Positions 1 through 11,869 of a DNA stretch of 64,000 nucleotides are shown here, one piece after another (within the stretch, counting starts at the first letter, position 1; every line of letters begins with the position of its first letter). The notes beneath the pieces are model-generated. The model was not told where the DNA came from. It saw nothing but the letters and a program-made list of their open reading frames with translations, and searched no databases. The position numbers and the translations under genes are program-made. This DNA comes from Bugula neritina (taxonomy: Eukaryota; Bryozoa; Gymnolaemata; Cheilostomatida; Bugulidae): positions 8,072,698 to 8,136,697 of the forward strand of contig OZ037765.1 of NCBI GenBank assembly GCA_964035545.1. Direction: 5' to 3'.

Positions 1-3000
1 TTACCAAAGTAGGTCTAGGACAATGTCTCAATAGTCAATCAGCCATTCAGACTTACCCTCAGAGGTGTGGCAATGGTGTGGTAGAGAGGGGAGAGCAATG
101 CGATACCGGGCCACATTTGGTAAACATATATACTTGCTTTTTATAAATATTAATTTTTATACAAATACAATTTTTGTCTTGTAATAATTGTTGATAGCTT
201 TTAATGTAATATTAGCAAAGATAATCAACTACTGTATAGTATATTTATATGAAACATCTTTCTTCATTTTCATAATATATTATAAAAAAGAATGTGTCAC
301 ATATCCATATTATTCTGTTCATACTTTATATATATTGCTTATACCACATCCATTCCACACCATCTGTTTTAAGTTTCAGTTACAAACTGCCTGGCAAAAC
401 AAAGTTACATCAGAAAAGTTTTTTTCAATGTTATCTAACGGCTACACTAGTGGCAATGCTAATTCCAGTGCTATTATGCTACAGTCACCAGGAAAGGCTG
501 ATCCATGCTGCAACTCAACCACTTGTCTACTGAAGTCCTGGGCGACATGCAAGTCAGGCAAGTGCTGCAGCAATTGTCTGCCAAAGGAGACTAAAAGTTT
601 GTGCCGAGCTGCTTCAGATGACTGTGACGCCCCTGAATATTGTGACGGTGTGCATGGAGAGGTAAAGGCTTTAATCAACTTTGCATTTGTTATACTATTT
701 TATTTTCTTTAGTAAAATTAACTTTTAAACTTATTTAAGTTAAGAAGTGAAAAAATTTTTACATACTAGTAAACTAAACTATAATTATAAATATTGGGCA
801 TTCAAGAGCTACGAATATAATGAGTTCTAACCTAAAACTTACAGTGTCCAATGGACTACAAGATTCAAGACGGTCAGCCATGTGACGATGAGACAGGGTT
901 TTGCTACCAAGGTCGTTGTCCATCCAGGACACAGCAGTGCAAACTGTTGTGGGGTGACTTATCCACTTCATCTTCTGACGACTGTTACATCTACCACAAT
1001 GTCAAGGGCAACGTCTTGGGTCACTGCGGAGAAACTATAGATGGCTATTACAGAAGATGTCCAGCTAGGTATGTGATATAATATCACTATTACTTCCAGA
1101 TACTATAAAAACTCACGCAAGTTTATAGTCACTATCCCTGTGAGAAACCTCTGATAGAAAGGGTTTTTGTTAAAGCGGGCTAAGGACTTATTTAAATGAG
1201 GCACAGGAGCAATTATGACTGGATGCTCTTCCTAACATCACCAATGGCCTTTGTCAGGGCCCGAACCCATGACCTCATGTTTACTATGCAAACGCTCTAA
1301 CTCCTAGACCATGGCTGCTCCCTTACTTCCAGATACTATTTTATTTACGTATTGAATTGTTCTTTGTCGAAAAATTGGTTGTGTAGGAAGTTTGTATTCT
1401 AATCAAACAGATGATGTGTTGTATAGCTGAGAAATTTTATGTAGAGATGCGTTTTGTGGTTCTCTGCAATGTCATGGAGGGAAGGATGTTCCCATAGTCT
1501 ATGATGTTGACTATAGGAAGACTTCAACTAATGAACACACTGGAATTGAGGAAGAGATCACTTGCAAGTATGTTTAGCTACTGTCAGCAAGATACCATGG
1601 CAATAAATCAGTTGAACTACATATAGTTAAATGATGGAAAAACCTTTTTGTATTTGTTTATTGGTATAATCACATTGACTATATTCTGCAGTTGTTGGGT
1701 TGTTTTGTTAAAGAAATATCTTAAACAGCTAATAAACCAAACATATGATTGAAGTTTTAGAGCTCTGTAGTTTAATTATGACAAAGCCGCAACCAATTTC
1801 ATCTAAATTTCAAACCAAAAAACAACAATGTAGTGTGTGCATTTTATAACAGAACAGTGAAATTTCATGTCAGTACATACATATATAGTGGTATTACCAG
1901 TGATGGTAGGGGTTAGTTGTAAACCTGTTTTAAACTACTTTTGCACAAATGAAAGTGTGATACATGAGGAAGAGAAACTGTTTTTAATGACCATGTGCAA
2001 TGTTACATAATATCATAAATAAATTTACTTGCAGAACCGTGAATAGTAAATCTTCATCTGACTACTTTGTCACTGGTATGGTTATGGATGGTACTAAGTG
2101 CGGACAGCATCATTTATGTCAAAGTCACCAGTGTATATCCATAGACAGCTTGCACACTCCTGGCTGTCCAGTATCACCCAGCACAAATACAACTTGTGCT
2201 GGGAAAGGGGTGAGTTTAACACCTAATTTCTAGAAATAATACACGTAGTTTACATAATATTTATTAGTAGAATAATCAACAGAACAAAAAGTCACATATG
2301 ATATTCTGATAATATTCATTCTCTGCTTCTATATAGTGTTTGTGATATCGTACAAACTGAAAGTGTATTGCTTAGCTCTTTTAAAGGGATAAATTTAACC
2401 AGAATTATGCTATTAGATTTCATTGTAATACGTTATTTTTTGTCTCCTACGGTAATTATCATTTAATAATTTATGTTACAGAGATGTACGTCTGATGGAA
2501 AATGTTTCTGCCACCCTGGTTACGCCGGTGAAAGCTGTGACATTGTTGTCCCGCAACTAACCACTGCAGAACCTCTTTCAAACTCTGCTGACATTAAAAG
2601 AGACAAGGCTGAGAACACCTCACCCATCTCGCGTGGAGCAGTTGTTGGCTTGGCACTTACTGTGCTATTCTTGATTGGGGCTCCTTTCCTCACCATTTTT
2701 ATGTACAGGTAGGTTAAGTTTAGACTGGTAATTATGTACAGGTATGCTAAATTTAGACTGCTATGATATTTTTAATACTGTATTTAGATAGTTCTTTTTA
2801 TTCGTATATTTGTTATGCATTTTGAAATAAATCATTTTAAATAAGCATAATTTTTAAATTGAAGCTCATATTAGTAAGGTTGAACTCATCTAATACCTAC
2901 AAGTAGTTGTTAATGCCTGCAATTAAGCATTTTAAAATATTCTTGCAAAATGTGTATTTATGTTTTAGAAGAAAAATGGCGTGCTTGAAAAAACGAAAAG

Positions 3001-5074
3001 AAGCTGTTGACCAAGACAAGCTGCAGGAAAATTCTGAAAGCATTACTCATAATTTTCAAAACGTCATACCACAAGAAGTCTGTTACACAATTCCTTCATC
3101 GCAGCAAAACTTTTGGTGTGTATTTGGTTTTCTGTGAAGCATCTTTATATTGATTTAGAATTAAAATGCATTTGTAACATTAAAACCAAAATTTTTTATT
3201 TCAATTTTAACAAATTTAGCATAAGAGCTGAATTGCAAACAAACTGGTTTTATCGTGTTAAATAGCGGTCGAAAGCAAAGAAGAAGACGACGTCGCTATC
3301 ACTCCAGCTCTAGTGACAACAGCACGGATGATGACTATGGGAATGAGTCAGACCTCCCCTGTGTTATTTATGAAGTGCCCCTCACAGATCAACCTAAAGG
3401 TACAAGTAATATTGTCAACTTATTTCAGTGACTAGCTCTGTTCTTTCTTAAAGTTGTTAGTGGAGTTTTGCCTGAACAACTCAAAATTCTTGTTTTCTAA
3501 TTTTTTATTTGTCATATTTAGTCATCACTGCTGTTTGCATATCTTTCTTCCTCATATTTAGATACATTCTGATCAGTATCTTACTTCTACCACCTATCTG
3601 TACCAGCTCTAGCATTCGTTAGATTATATTATGTAACAGTTCTCTCATATTCAAACTGTGGTGAGCCATAGTGAATATTCAAACCTATTGTTTTCATCTT
3701 TGCATACCTCAAATGTCTTTATTACAACTTTGTCTGTCAACTTGCTAATCTTTGTGCTGTTATTCATTTCTTTTCACTTTTAATTTTTTTAGCCTGATGC
3801 TCCTGGTTATAGGTGGATCATATTTCTGCCTCCACTATTTTTCTAACAGCTATTGTTTCATTTAGAATTTGTTTCTTTAATATTAGGTGTTATCTTATCA
3901 TTACTCTTTTGCTCAGAGCCCCTATTTTAAAAATTTCCAATTCCTAATTTTACTAAAAGCAAAATAAATGAAACTAGTTGTTTTTAGATGCAACATATTT
4001 TTTACTTGTGTTTTTAAACCAACTTGTTGCTATAACAGGTTTTTTGTGAGGGTTATAAGAATCGTGATTTTAAGTAAAAATGGTACAGATAATAATGGCA
4101 CAAATGGAAAAGTAGATACAAATGGCACACTGGTGTTAAATTTTCTCAAACCTACCCCCCCCCCCATATCGAGCCCCCAACTCCTACAATATTTAAAATG
4201 TGCCACCTTTACCTATTTTTCAATTTGTGCCGTGTTTACTAGACATCAAGAATCAAAATTAATTTTGCGGGTTATAGCATTCTTCGTTACTTCAATATTA
4301 GCTCGGTTCTCATTATGTCACATTTGTGTTGCAGGTATATTAAAAAAATCTTCTTTTGGATTTGATCACTCTGAGTGTAGTGATTCCCAGTGTTCCTGTG
4401 ATGACTATAGCTCTGCTGGGTCCATCAACTGTAATGAGGATAGAGTGAGATTTATAGAGAGCAGAAATTTCAAAAGTAAAGAAGACAGGCTATCAGTGTC
4501 CAGTGGCTACAGGTTACCTAGACCAGATGAAGACTGTAGTCTAGATGGTGCAAGTGCAAACAAAGAGCTCCGCAGTACTCAAAGCATGAATCACAATGAA
4601 TACGAGTTGCGGCCAGAAGAACTGTACGGGGTCAATGAGATAGAATATATGGCCACATGTCATGATTCTGCTTCTGATAGTGCTATAGATTTGCCAAAAG
4701 GGGACTCCAGCACCCACAGTGAATCATCTGCCATTAACAGAGGCTCACCCCAATCTAATATTTTACGACCTGTGAATCAACCTACGGCCAGTAATTTTTG
4801 TAGTACAGCAAATAGGTTAGATAACTATAATGATTGTGCAACCCCAAGATCTCAGCTTGATAAATCTCAAATTTTACCTCCTCCAGCAAAGTATTCCTTA
4901 GAACCACAAAAATTAACGGATGATACTGAAGAGACTCAAGCTTTATTATATAAACCTAAGACTAATGAAACTACCCACATAGGAAGTATGTACAGCTCTG
5001 TGAGGCCAAATCAAGGTGTAATGAGTACTTTTAAACCAATTAGTGAACAAACAATAGTGGAACATGAAGTATAG
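1..5074 (+). CDS. ADAM family membrane protein, disintegrin to cytoplasmic tail (5' end outside window)
   Basis: Partial ADAM; the metalloprotease part lies to the left. Exons: 1-119, 485-661, 845-1068, 1445-1567, 2035-2209, 2482-2708, 2969-3115, 3266-3399, 4335-5074. All are GT-AG and phase-consistent, giving 687 visible residues. Order seen: the CGNGVVERGEQCD start of the disintegrin domain, a disintegrin loop reading CRAASDDCDAPEYC, an ADAM cysteine-rich region, an EGF-like module (CTSDGKCFCHPGYAGESC), one membrane span (about GAVVGLALTVLFLIGAPF), then a long cytoplasmic tail of roughly 340 residues. The tail has an arginine run (KQRRRRRYHSSSSD) and a PPPAKY stretch. ADAMs are cell-surface adhesion proteins and sheddases; whether this one is an active protease cannot be judged because the zinc site is outside the window. 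The loop has DCD where many ADAMs have ECD. A polyadenylation signal AATAAA is at 5390-5395. The paralogue (ADAM9/12/19-like or other) is not decidable here. Confidence 0.9.
1107..1322 (-). mobile_element. tRNA-derived SINE in an ADAM intron, flanked by a 17-base target duplication
   Basis: Read on the minus strand, the element starts near 1322 with a tRNA-like head: an A-box-like TGGTCTAGGAG followed by a B-box-like GGTTCGGGCCC. Downstream comes GGAAGAGCATCCAGT, a motif resembling the shared central segment of several animal SINE families. The perfect direct repeat TTACTTCCAGATACTAT lies on both sides (1090-1106 and 1323-1339), which is the mark of LINE-driven insertion. The intron still has normal donor and acceptor sites, so the insertion should be spliced out. 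The family is not named because I cannot search a library. No second copy was noticed in the window. Confidence 0.75.
2701..2766 (+). repeat. 33-base tandem duplication across a splice donor of the ADAM gene
   Basis: Two adjacent 33-base units (2701-2733 and 2734-2766) both begin ATGTACAGGTA and both contain a TTTAGACTG core; they differ at a handful of positions. The first copy holds the donor used in the gene model (exon end 2708). The second holds an equally good donor 33 bases on (exon end 2741). Because 33 is a multiple of three, the frame is kept, but the retained piece puts TAG directly after the arginine codon. Confidence 0.8.
4081..4232. mobile_element. Inverted-repeat element, copy 1 (short, degenerate)
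   Basis: Left side: TGGTACAGATAATAATGGCAC. Right side: GTGCCACCTTTACC followed by TTTGTGCC; the two sides are imperfect inverted repeats built from GGCACA units. Between them lies an AATGGCACACTGGTGTTAAA block and a C-rich tract with a run of about 11 C. The block from AATGGCACACT to TTAAATTTT is shared with the longer copy near 52.7 kb. It sits in the last ADAM intron, 100 bases upstream of the final exon. No coding capacity is seen. Confidence 0.55.
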
Positions 5075-5994
5075 AGTTCCATCTCTTAATGTCCAATGAT
5101 GGAGTATAAATTTATGTTGCATAGCGTAAAGTGTACAGTATATCACTAGATGTATATAATTGTATGATTGTAAAGTATAAAGAAATTATAGATAAGTTGT
5201 GTATAGCATACATGCATTGTTATATATTATGTAATTATTTCAATTATTATTTATTCAGTTTGTAGCCCAATATGTTTTTCATATTTTGTAATATAAAGGA
5301 TTTAGTAAAAGTCTGCATAAAACTCATACTTTTATGTACAGTTTTTTTTGTATTCTTGTGCACATATTATTTACAATCATTTGTTCAGCAATAAAAAGCC
5401 AAAAGTAGAACTTTTTGTTTGAACTGTTGAAGAACCTATACTCTTGGAATTCTATGTTTGGAAGTTTTTTTGTTGCTCAATAACTTGAATTACGCAGAGA
5501 GCACAATAAATCTTGTGGGCGAGAAAAATACTTTTATTGGCAATGTTTAACTTTCATAAAAGTTTAGTTCACTTGCTGGCAAAAATAAAGCAAATCTTAG
5601 ATAACTTTATTTACATACACTTGTAAATTGCTAGTAGAGCCTATGATGTATGTTATCATGACATGTAATGGCAAGGAGTTATAGTGATAAGCTTGCTTCA
5701 GTTCTTACTATAAGTAGAGAGGGAAGGTTATTGAGTATTCATATGGAAAGCTGGCACTCAAACCACATCAAAGGTAATTGTTAAACTTTTTATTATAGTA
5801 ATTCTAGCTTTTCTTTAGTACAACGGTAGGTTTTTGAAAGTAAAATGAAATTAGAAACAATTGATAATAAAAATCTGACTAAAGTCAGTTTGAGTAGCCT
5901 TTTCTAATTAACTTTTAAAGATATGTTATTCAACTCATTAATAGCATATTTAACATTTCATATTTAACAGAAAGAAGCAACTGGCATCAAGAAA
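5075..5994. other. 3' UTR of ADAM and upstream region of the Ras-like gene
   Basis: Non-coding. The left part is ADAM 3' UTR with AATAAA at 5390-5395. A splice acceptor (TTTAACAG) ends at about 5969, 25 bases before the Ras-like start codon, so that gene probably has a non-coding first exon upstream. A candidate donor (AAAG followed by GTAATT) lies at about 5775. Nothing else recognised. Confidence 0.5.
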
Positions 5995-8373
5995 ATGTCC
6001 TCACTGGCTAAAAGGCTGCTTGGGCGAAAACCCTCTCTCAGTGTAAAAACTACAGCTGGGCCTGAATCTAATTTAGCAGGATCACCGACGAGCGCGAAAC
6101 CGGCTAAGCAAACTTGCACACTGCTTGTAGTTGGCACAGAGACAGTTGGCAAAACTGGTAAGTTTCAAACTGTCTCTATAATTGTACCAGAATGAGTGTG
6201 TTGTATTATTAGACAGTCAGTTTTGGTTTCTAAATGTTAGAATTTGGCTTTTAATTCATGCAGTAACAGCAGTGTTACTACATGTAAGACAACAAGACTG
6301 GCATTAGAACAATGGATAATAAAACAATATAAAGTTATCTTTGACCAAGTTTAAGGTACTATCAAGAGGTTTTGAAGTTTTATAGCAATGTTTAATTGAA
6401 TAATATGTGTAGTGCGCAGCATATATATAATATTTTATGTTTGCAGAATATGTGATTGCAATGGTTTAATATCACAAGCATAGATCATTTGCAATTTACA
6501 AAACACACAGACACACGCACACACACACAAACTCACTCGAACACCCACACACACAACCACATATACACATACACACACATACACAAATACACACAAGCAG
6601 ACATGCAAATTCATACACACACATTAAATTTAGCAAAACAATCTTTTATAGCATTGATCGTTCGATTTTTGGCAAAACGGTTTCTTCCCCAATATGATGG
6701 TGAGAAAGACAAAATCTATGACAGAGCAATAGCCATCGAGGAAAAAGTGCTCAACCTCAAAATAATTGATAAAACTGGAAAGGTTGGTTTATTTCAAATA
6801 TTCATCAATAACATAACTTACAACGCAGAAAAAATCTACAGCATATAAAACATATACTATAGTTGAATTTAAGCAAAACCAGCCAAATGTACATATAGTC
6901 TATAAATCATGGTCAGTGTTTCAATATTTACGAATATCCTATAATTAAATTCGTAATTTACTTGTACAATATGGATTCACGTAGAAACTAATGCATGCAC
7001 ATATATTATACATAACTTATGGAAAAGAAGTTAGTAATTACTTTATCAAATTGTGTTGTATTATAGAACATAATAAATTATATACTTTTATTCAGATGAA
7101 GCCAACTGCATCCACATAATATAATGGAATAATACAATATAATGAACTACTTACTAACTACTCGATGGGATAAAAATCGTTATATGCAGCTGGGTATAGA
7201 CATCTTTTTGCTGACATTCGTTTGTAGATGTTGATGAAGACAATCACTCAAACAGAGAATTTAGACCAGGTAGATGGAATAGTGGTGGTGTTCAGCTGCA
7301 GTGATAGTGAAAGTTTCAACTCATGTCTGGATCTCTTGGATTATTTCAAATTTGATTGCAAACCCACATTAAAAACACCCACATTAGTCATCGGAAATAA
7401 AACAGACCTCCAGCATCTCAGGTAATAAAACACAAGATACAGAAAAAAATTTTTTTTAAGTGTGTCTTAATGTATTATAGTAGGTAATACTATAGAGTCT
7501 ATAATTATTAGGCATCTAGTTTTAAAAATTTATCAGTGTGGCTAACACATAATGCAACAATGATAAGTTATCAAAATATTATTATGCATAGATTTTGCTA
7601 AGGTAAGCAACAACACATTGAAACTGCAGATACCTACTTACAGTTAATGTATTGTTGATATATCCTTAGAACAATGTAATATATTTCTCAGGGTGGTAGG
7701 AACAGTTGAAGCAAGAAAATGCATCTTAAAATATCCAGGATGTTCATTTGAAGAATGCTCGGCAGCTGCCAGTGATGACAACGTAGAAGTTATTTTTAGA
7801 TCATTTATTAAAAAGGTTGTTTTATATTCCTATACTTTATTCACATAAAGTTGAAATAAAATGTGGTCTTTTGATGCTCTAGCACTGCAGTGATCACAGA
7901 TATTTAATATCATTATAATAAGTCGTCGATCAATCAACATGCAGTTTTTAGTTTGATGCTTGTTAAATTTATCTGGTCTAAAACACATGTATAAAAATGA
8001 AAATGTGCTCAGAAAAGAAAGGAAAATGTCTTACAAATTACCTCTTTAAATGTTTTGGTTTCTTTAGTATGTCAAGTGATATGCATTATGTTTTTACAAT
8101 TGTACAAAATACTAGGGTAACTAGAGGAGATAACTTTTAAACTGTTTACTCACACAGAAACGTGCTATGTGGCAGAACATCCTACACCAAAATTTCAGTT
8201 TAAAAGTTATAAGCAAGCATATTTTATAGACACTTGTGGAGAGTGACACCAGAGTGATTGAGCAGAACGGACGCAAGTCTTCCATTGCATCAGTAGGATC
8301 ACCTAAAGTTGTACGAGCTCATTTTAAACGCAGATTCAGCATGTTTGGCAGAGACAGAAATGGCTCCAATTAG
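5995..8373 (+). CDS. Atypical Ras-like small GTPase, RERG/RASL11-like
   Basis: Five coding exons (5995-6157, 6652-6782, 7228-7421, 7692-7815, 8230-8373) give 251 residues. A 40-residue Ser/Thr/Lys-rich head precedes a Ras-type G domain. Visible motifs: P-loop GTETVGKT (residues 47-54), a DxxG element read as DKTGK (94-98), NKTD (155-158) and ECSAA (184-188). The ALIVRFLAKRF segment and the FEECSA element resemble RERG and RASL11. There is no C-terminal CAAX box; the tail is basic and serine-rich (KRRFSMFGRDR), as in RERG-type GTPases, which are not lipidated. Two positions that matter for GTP hydrolysis in Ras are changed: the Gly12 position is Glu49 and the Gln61 position is Lys98. It may therefore bind nucleotide but hydrolyse poorly; that is inference. 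The first intron splits the P-loop and carries a CA repeat. Confidence 0.85.
6502..6624. repeat. CA-rich microsatellite
   Basis: Imperfect (CA)n tract with ACACAC and ATACACAC blocks in the first coding intron of the Ras-like GTPase gene. It is simple sequence; the open frames on both strands here are artefacts of the repeat. Confidence 0.9.
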
Positions 8374-9561
8374 CCATGTACTAGGTTTTTTCTATTTAGT
8401 GTAAACTATGCTGATAATTGCAAGGTTTCTTTTAAATGACGTCTAGGCAAAAGCTTACGGTTGGAAAGTTATCAGCAAAATTAGATGAACATTATAACTT
8501 GATGTTATTTATTATATGCAAAATGTACATAACCATGTTTTTATATCTATGAAATATATCAATAGTATTAATACAAATGCCTATTAATTTTATTCAAATA
8601 CAAGTAGATTAAATAACATGGTAAACCTATATAGAAGTTTCAAAGGGCAAATGACATTCCCTAGTGCTCTAAAACATTTGAAACTCACACAAAGAAAGCA
8701 ACTTCTCATTAATATTTGAGCATTCCATGTTTGTTAATTATTCCATTGCATTAAACTTACGCTTTCCTTTTCTATGGGATGCCGAGGTGTAAATTTTAAT
8801 TTATATAAAACAAATATCATTTTATAGCATATTATTATTTTATAAATATATTATAAAAGTGCAAAGAATTTGTCTGTAGTCTTTTGCTTATGTAAGTACA
8901 TTTGTGCTATTTAAAATTGCAAATTAAAGCTAATCATACCATAATATAGCATGAAAGAATTACATTTAGGAAATAGTATGCATATATACTTTGGTAAGAT
9001 ATTGGTTGCGATTGATAATTGGAATAAAAGTTGTGCTTTCTTAATAGAAGAGACAATAACTCCAGATTATAAAAATACACTGGAATCGTACATAATATTG
9101 TCATGCCCAAACTATTTGGAATTGCTTTTATCAGGGGGATACAAAGTATATAATTATGATGAGTAAATATTTGTTAGCATAATGTAAATTATAGCTTATA
9201 ATAAACTATTTAAGTTGACACTTGATGCTTATATATCACTACATGTTTTTCCCAGTTTCACAAAAACATTGGTTCTTATTTGGTAGCTGAATATTTTTTA
9301 GTGCAGCTGCTTTTTTATACCATAGCAAGTAAATTGCTAATATTTGTAGGATTGCATGTAGAAAAGACTAGTGCATTAGTAATACAAATAAAGAGGTCTG
9401 TGAATGAAGATTTTATAAAGTTGTTAAAATAGCATTTTAATTTATATATTTACCATTATGTCATAAGCACAGCAACTGTGTAAACACAATCTTTAAAAAC
9501 AAGCAGGTTTAAAATTAAAAAAAACTGGAAAACTAGCTTCTACATTTCAAACAGAATTCAT
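8374..9561. other. Intergenic region between convergent genes
   Basis: Holds the 3' UTRs of the Ras-like gene (from the left) and NDUFB10 (from the right). It is AT-rich. One short open frame (8951-9166, 71 codons) shows no recognisable domain, composition or splice context, so I do not call it a gene. Confidence 0.6.
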
Positions 9562-11869
9562 TTATTGTTTATTAATTGGTGATCCATCAATTAAAGACAC
9601 ATTGTTCCTTCTTTCCCAGATCATACGATGCTGCTGTTTCCTAAAGGCATCGGTTGCGTGTTGAGATCTAATACCTAGATCACCATCTGTAACAAATGAC
9701 ACATGTATTATAAAGCAGTTTACCACAATGTTTAGATAACTTATGAACCAGAAAGAAAAAAAACACTTGTTTATAATAGTTCTAGTTATAAGGGTGCACA
9801 AATACATGTTGCATACATGTAAATCTTAGTACTAATGCTGTCTCAATAAGCTTAGAGAATCCCTGGCACAATTCGTTGATAAAGTTTTCAAATATTTATA
9901 TATTAGCTATCAAATTCAGACTATTTGAGGATTGTATGCTCAACAAATTTTGTTTTATTAATAATTTAATGGAAACATCTCTTGAATTGAGTTGCGATTT
10001 CTGATCGCATGCTGATACCATTTCCAATCGGCTCTGAAGTGCATAGCATTATAAAACTAGTAGTATATATTACCAACTTTCATTGTATATTACTAGTTGC
10101 TGCAACACACAGCTTAGTCGGCAATCAGAAATCCCAAATTAATTCACGAGATGTTTCCACAAAACCTATTAGATAACAGTCTGTAGATAATACCTAAAAT
10201 ATAACGAATATAAGTATTTTAATACTGCATAGAAAAAGTGTGTCAGGAATTCTCTAAACTCCACTTATCAACCTAAAATGAACACTTATTATACATGCAA
10301 CCTAATTTCACAGAAAACATAAAGTTTAACAAGTTTACATAATGATACAAATACTTACATTTAGCAAAATAATTTGTTTCAGAAGTGGTGAAATCATCGG
10401 TTTCCTTTTTACATTTAAAATGCCGATCTTCACTATAATACATGACGCACTCTACCATTCGTTGTCTCAAAATGTTGAGTATTGTTTCATCAACCATTCT
10501 ATATCAATAAAAAACAGCAACTGATTGGGGTCAAATACACTAACTTTGTACTTGCAAATGCTGCCAATTAAATGAAGCTAATTAGTTTAGAAAATAGCAA
10601 AGTGTCTATTTTATGAAAATGATTAGCTTACAGTTGGTTACAGCAATAAAAATCTATTTTGTATATGCTGTTGCAAACACATTACTTAGTGAAGCACAAG
10701 CTTTTCAACGCTACATGGCGTGGTCTTCAAGTCTAAACTACAGGACAGTAAATGAGCTGTGCTGGTAATAACAATAATGCTGTTGGGTTTACAGCTAATC
10801 TATTTCACAACGTGGACATACTTATCTCGAATATACTGCTGGTCAGCCTCATAAATGCAAACTGCATCGTCCTCGTCACAATCTTCAATTGGCGTCACTC
10901 TCTTTAGCTTACGGTGATAATAAACACTTTTATTCTTTTCTCGAAATGATGCAGTTGCAGCTAAAATAGTTCTGATATATAGCATGTGGTAACAGCATTT
11001 ATCAAACTCCCAAGAGCTTATAAATGTTTAGGTTGAATAACGAAAATTTTGAAAATAGTTTTTTTTGTAAAGCTCCATGTTTAAAAAATGTCAAATAAAA
11101 GAAAATTTGGGAATTTTGTTAACTAAGCTATGTGAATATAACTTTTGACTGACTGCCCAATTTTCATGTTATATAATTATTGCTTTAATTACAATAATCT
11201 TTACTTGCATATTTTAGCATTTATTCCAGTGTCAACTTCTGCAAATACAGGTAACTTGCTATTATTACATTTGCAACATTTCCTAGGTCAGTATTAGCAT
11301 CTGGGTTACCCACTAAAGATTGATTTTGATTTGAACTGTTAGCAATATCACATTTACATTTACAATAAATAAGAGTGTAAAGTAAAAGCTGAAATATCTG
11401 TACTAGTAAGTGAGTACAAGTAACACATACAAAATTATCATTGCATGTGATCAAGGAACACTGACCACTAAACTATTATACTTTTACTTATAGTAATAGT
11501 ATTACACATGCATTCACAGTAAAAGTGATAGCCGAGTTGAATGGCATCATGATAATTAGCAACTATAGCTATAAGTCAATAGTGAGTTACAGTGAGTTAC
11601 AGTGAGTGAGTTTCAATCACTCAATGCCATCAGACATAGGGTCGCTCAAGTCTTACCCCTTAGAGTTTATTTAGTGATTTAAATTTAAATGCAAGTCTGA
11701 AATAAAAATCTAATAGCTTAAAACATGTCAATTTTACCAGCAATGATTTATTAGCTTTATAAGGCAGAGTCTCACCTCGTAATTTATCTCCAGGAAAATC
11801 CAAAATAGCAAAGAAAGAATTAGATATTTTTGTTGTTAATTTGGCATACCAAGGCCGATCCCCTGACAT
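9562..11869 (-). CDS. NDUFB10: NADH dehydrogenase 1 beta subcomplex subunit 10 (complex I PDSW)
   Basis: Four exons on the minus strand: 11869-11776, 10960-10822, 10498-10359, 9686-9562, total 165 residues (human about 172). NDUFB10 is an accessory subunit on the intermembrane-space side of the mitochondrial complex I membrane arm. Identifying features: a VYYHRKLKRV segment, then a CX6C pair (CDEDDAVC) and a CX11C pair (ending HFKC). Both spacings match the human protein and are held there as structural disulfides. After that come AKYGDLGIRSQHATDAF and a basic QQHRMIWERR tail. All junctions keep phase. The second-exon acceptor was chosen as TTTTAG ending at 10961, because the other acceptor (GATATCAG) gives an immediate stop. 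It is head-to-head with RPL3, 1.8 kb away. Confidence 0.93.
11581..11610. repeat. Short tandem repeat, AGTGAGTTAC x3
   Basis: Two exact and one partial copy of a 10-base unit inside NDUFB10 intron 1. Simple sequence with no evident role. Confidence 0.7.

Noticed and set aside
3968..4334. Open frame extending the last ADAM exon upstream by about 122 codons
   Set aside because: It crosses the inverted-repeat element and a C homopolymer and has no counterpart in ADAM tails; a clean acceptor (TTGTGTTGCAG) at 4334 gives the right phase from the previous exon.
6435..6620. Cys/Val-rich minus-strand frame
   Set aside because: Translation of the CA microsatellite.
8951..9166. 71-codon plus-strand open frame
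   Set aside because: Isolated, AT-rich, no recognisable domain, and lies in the 3' flank between convergent genes.
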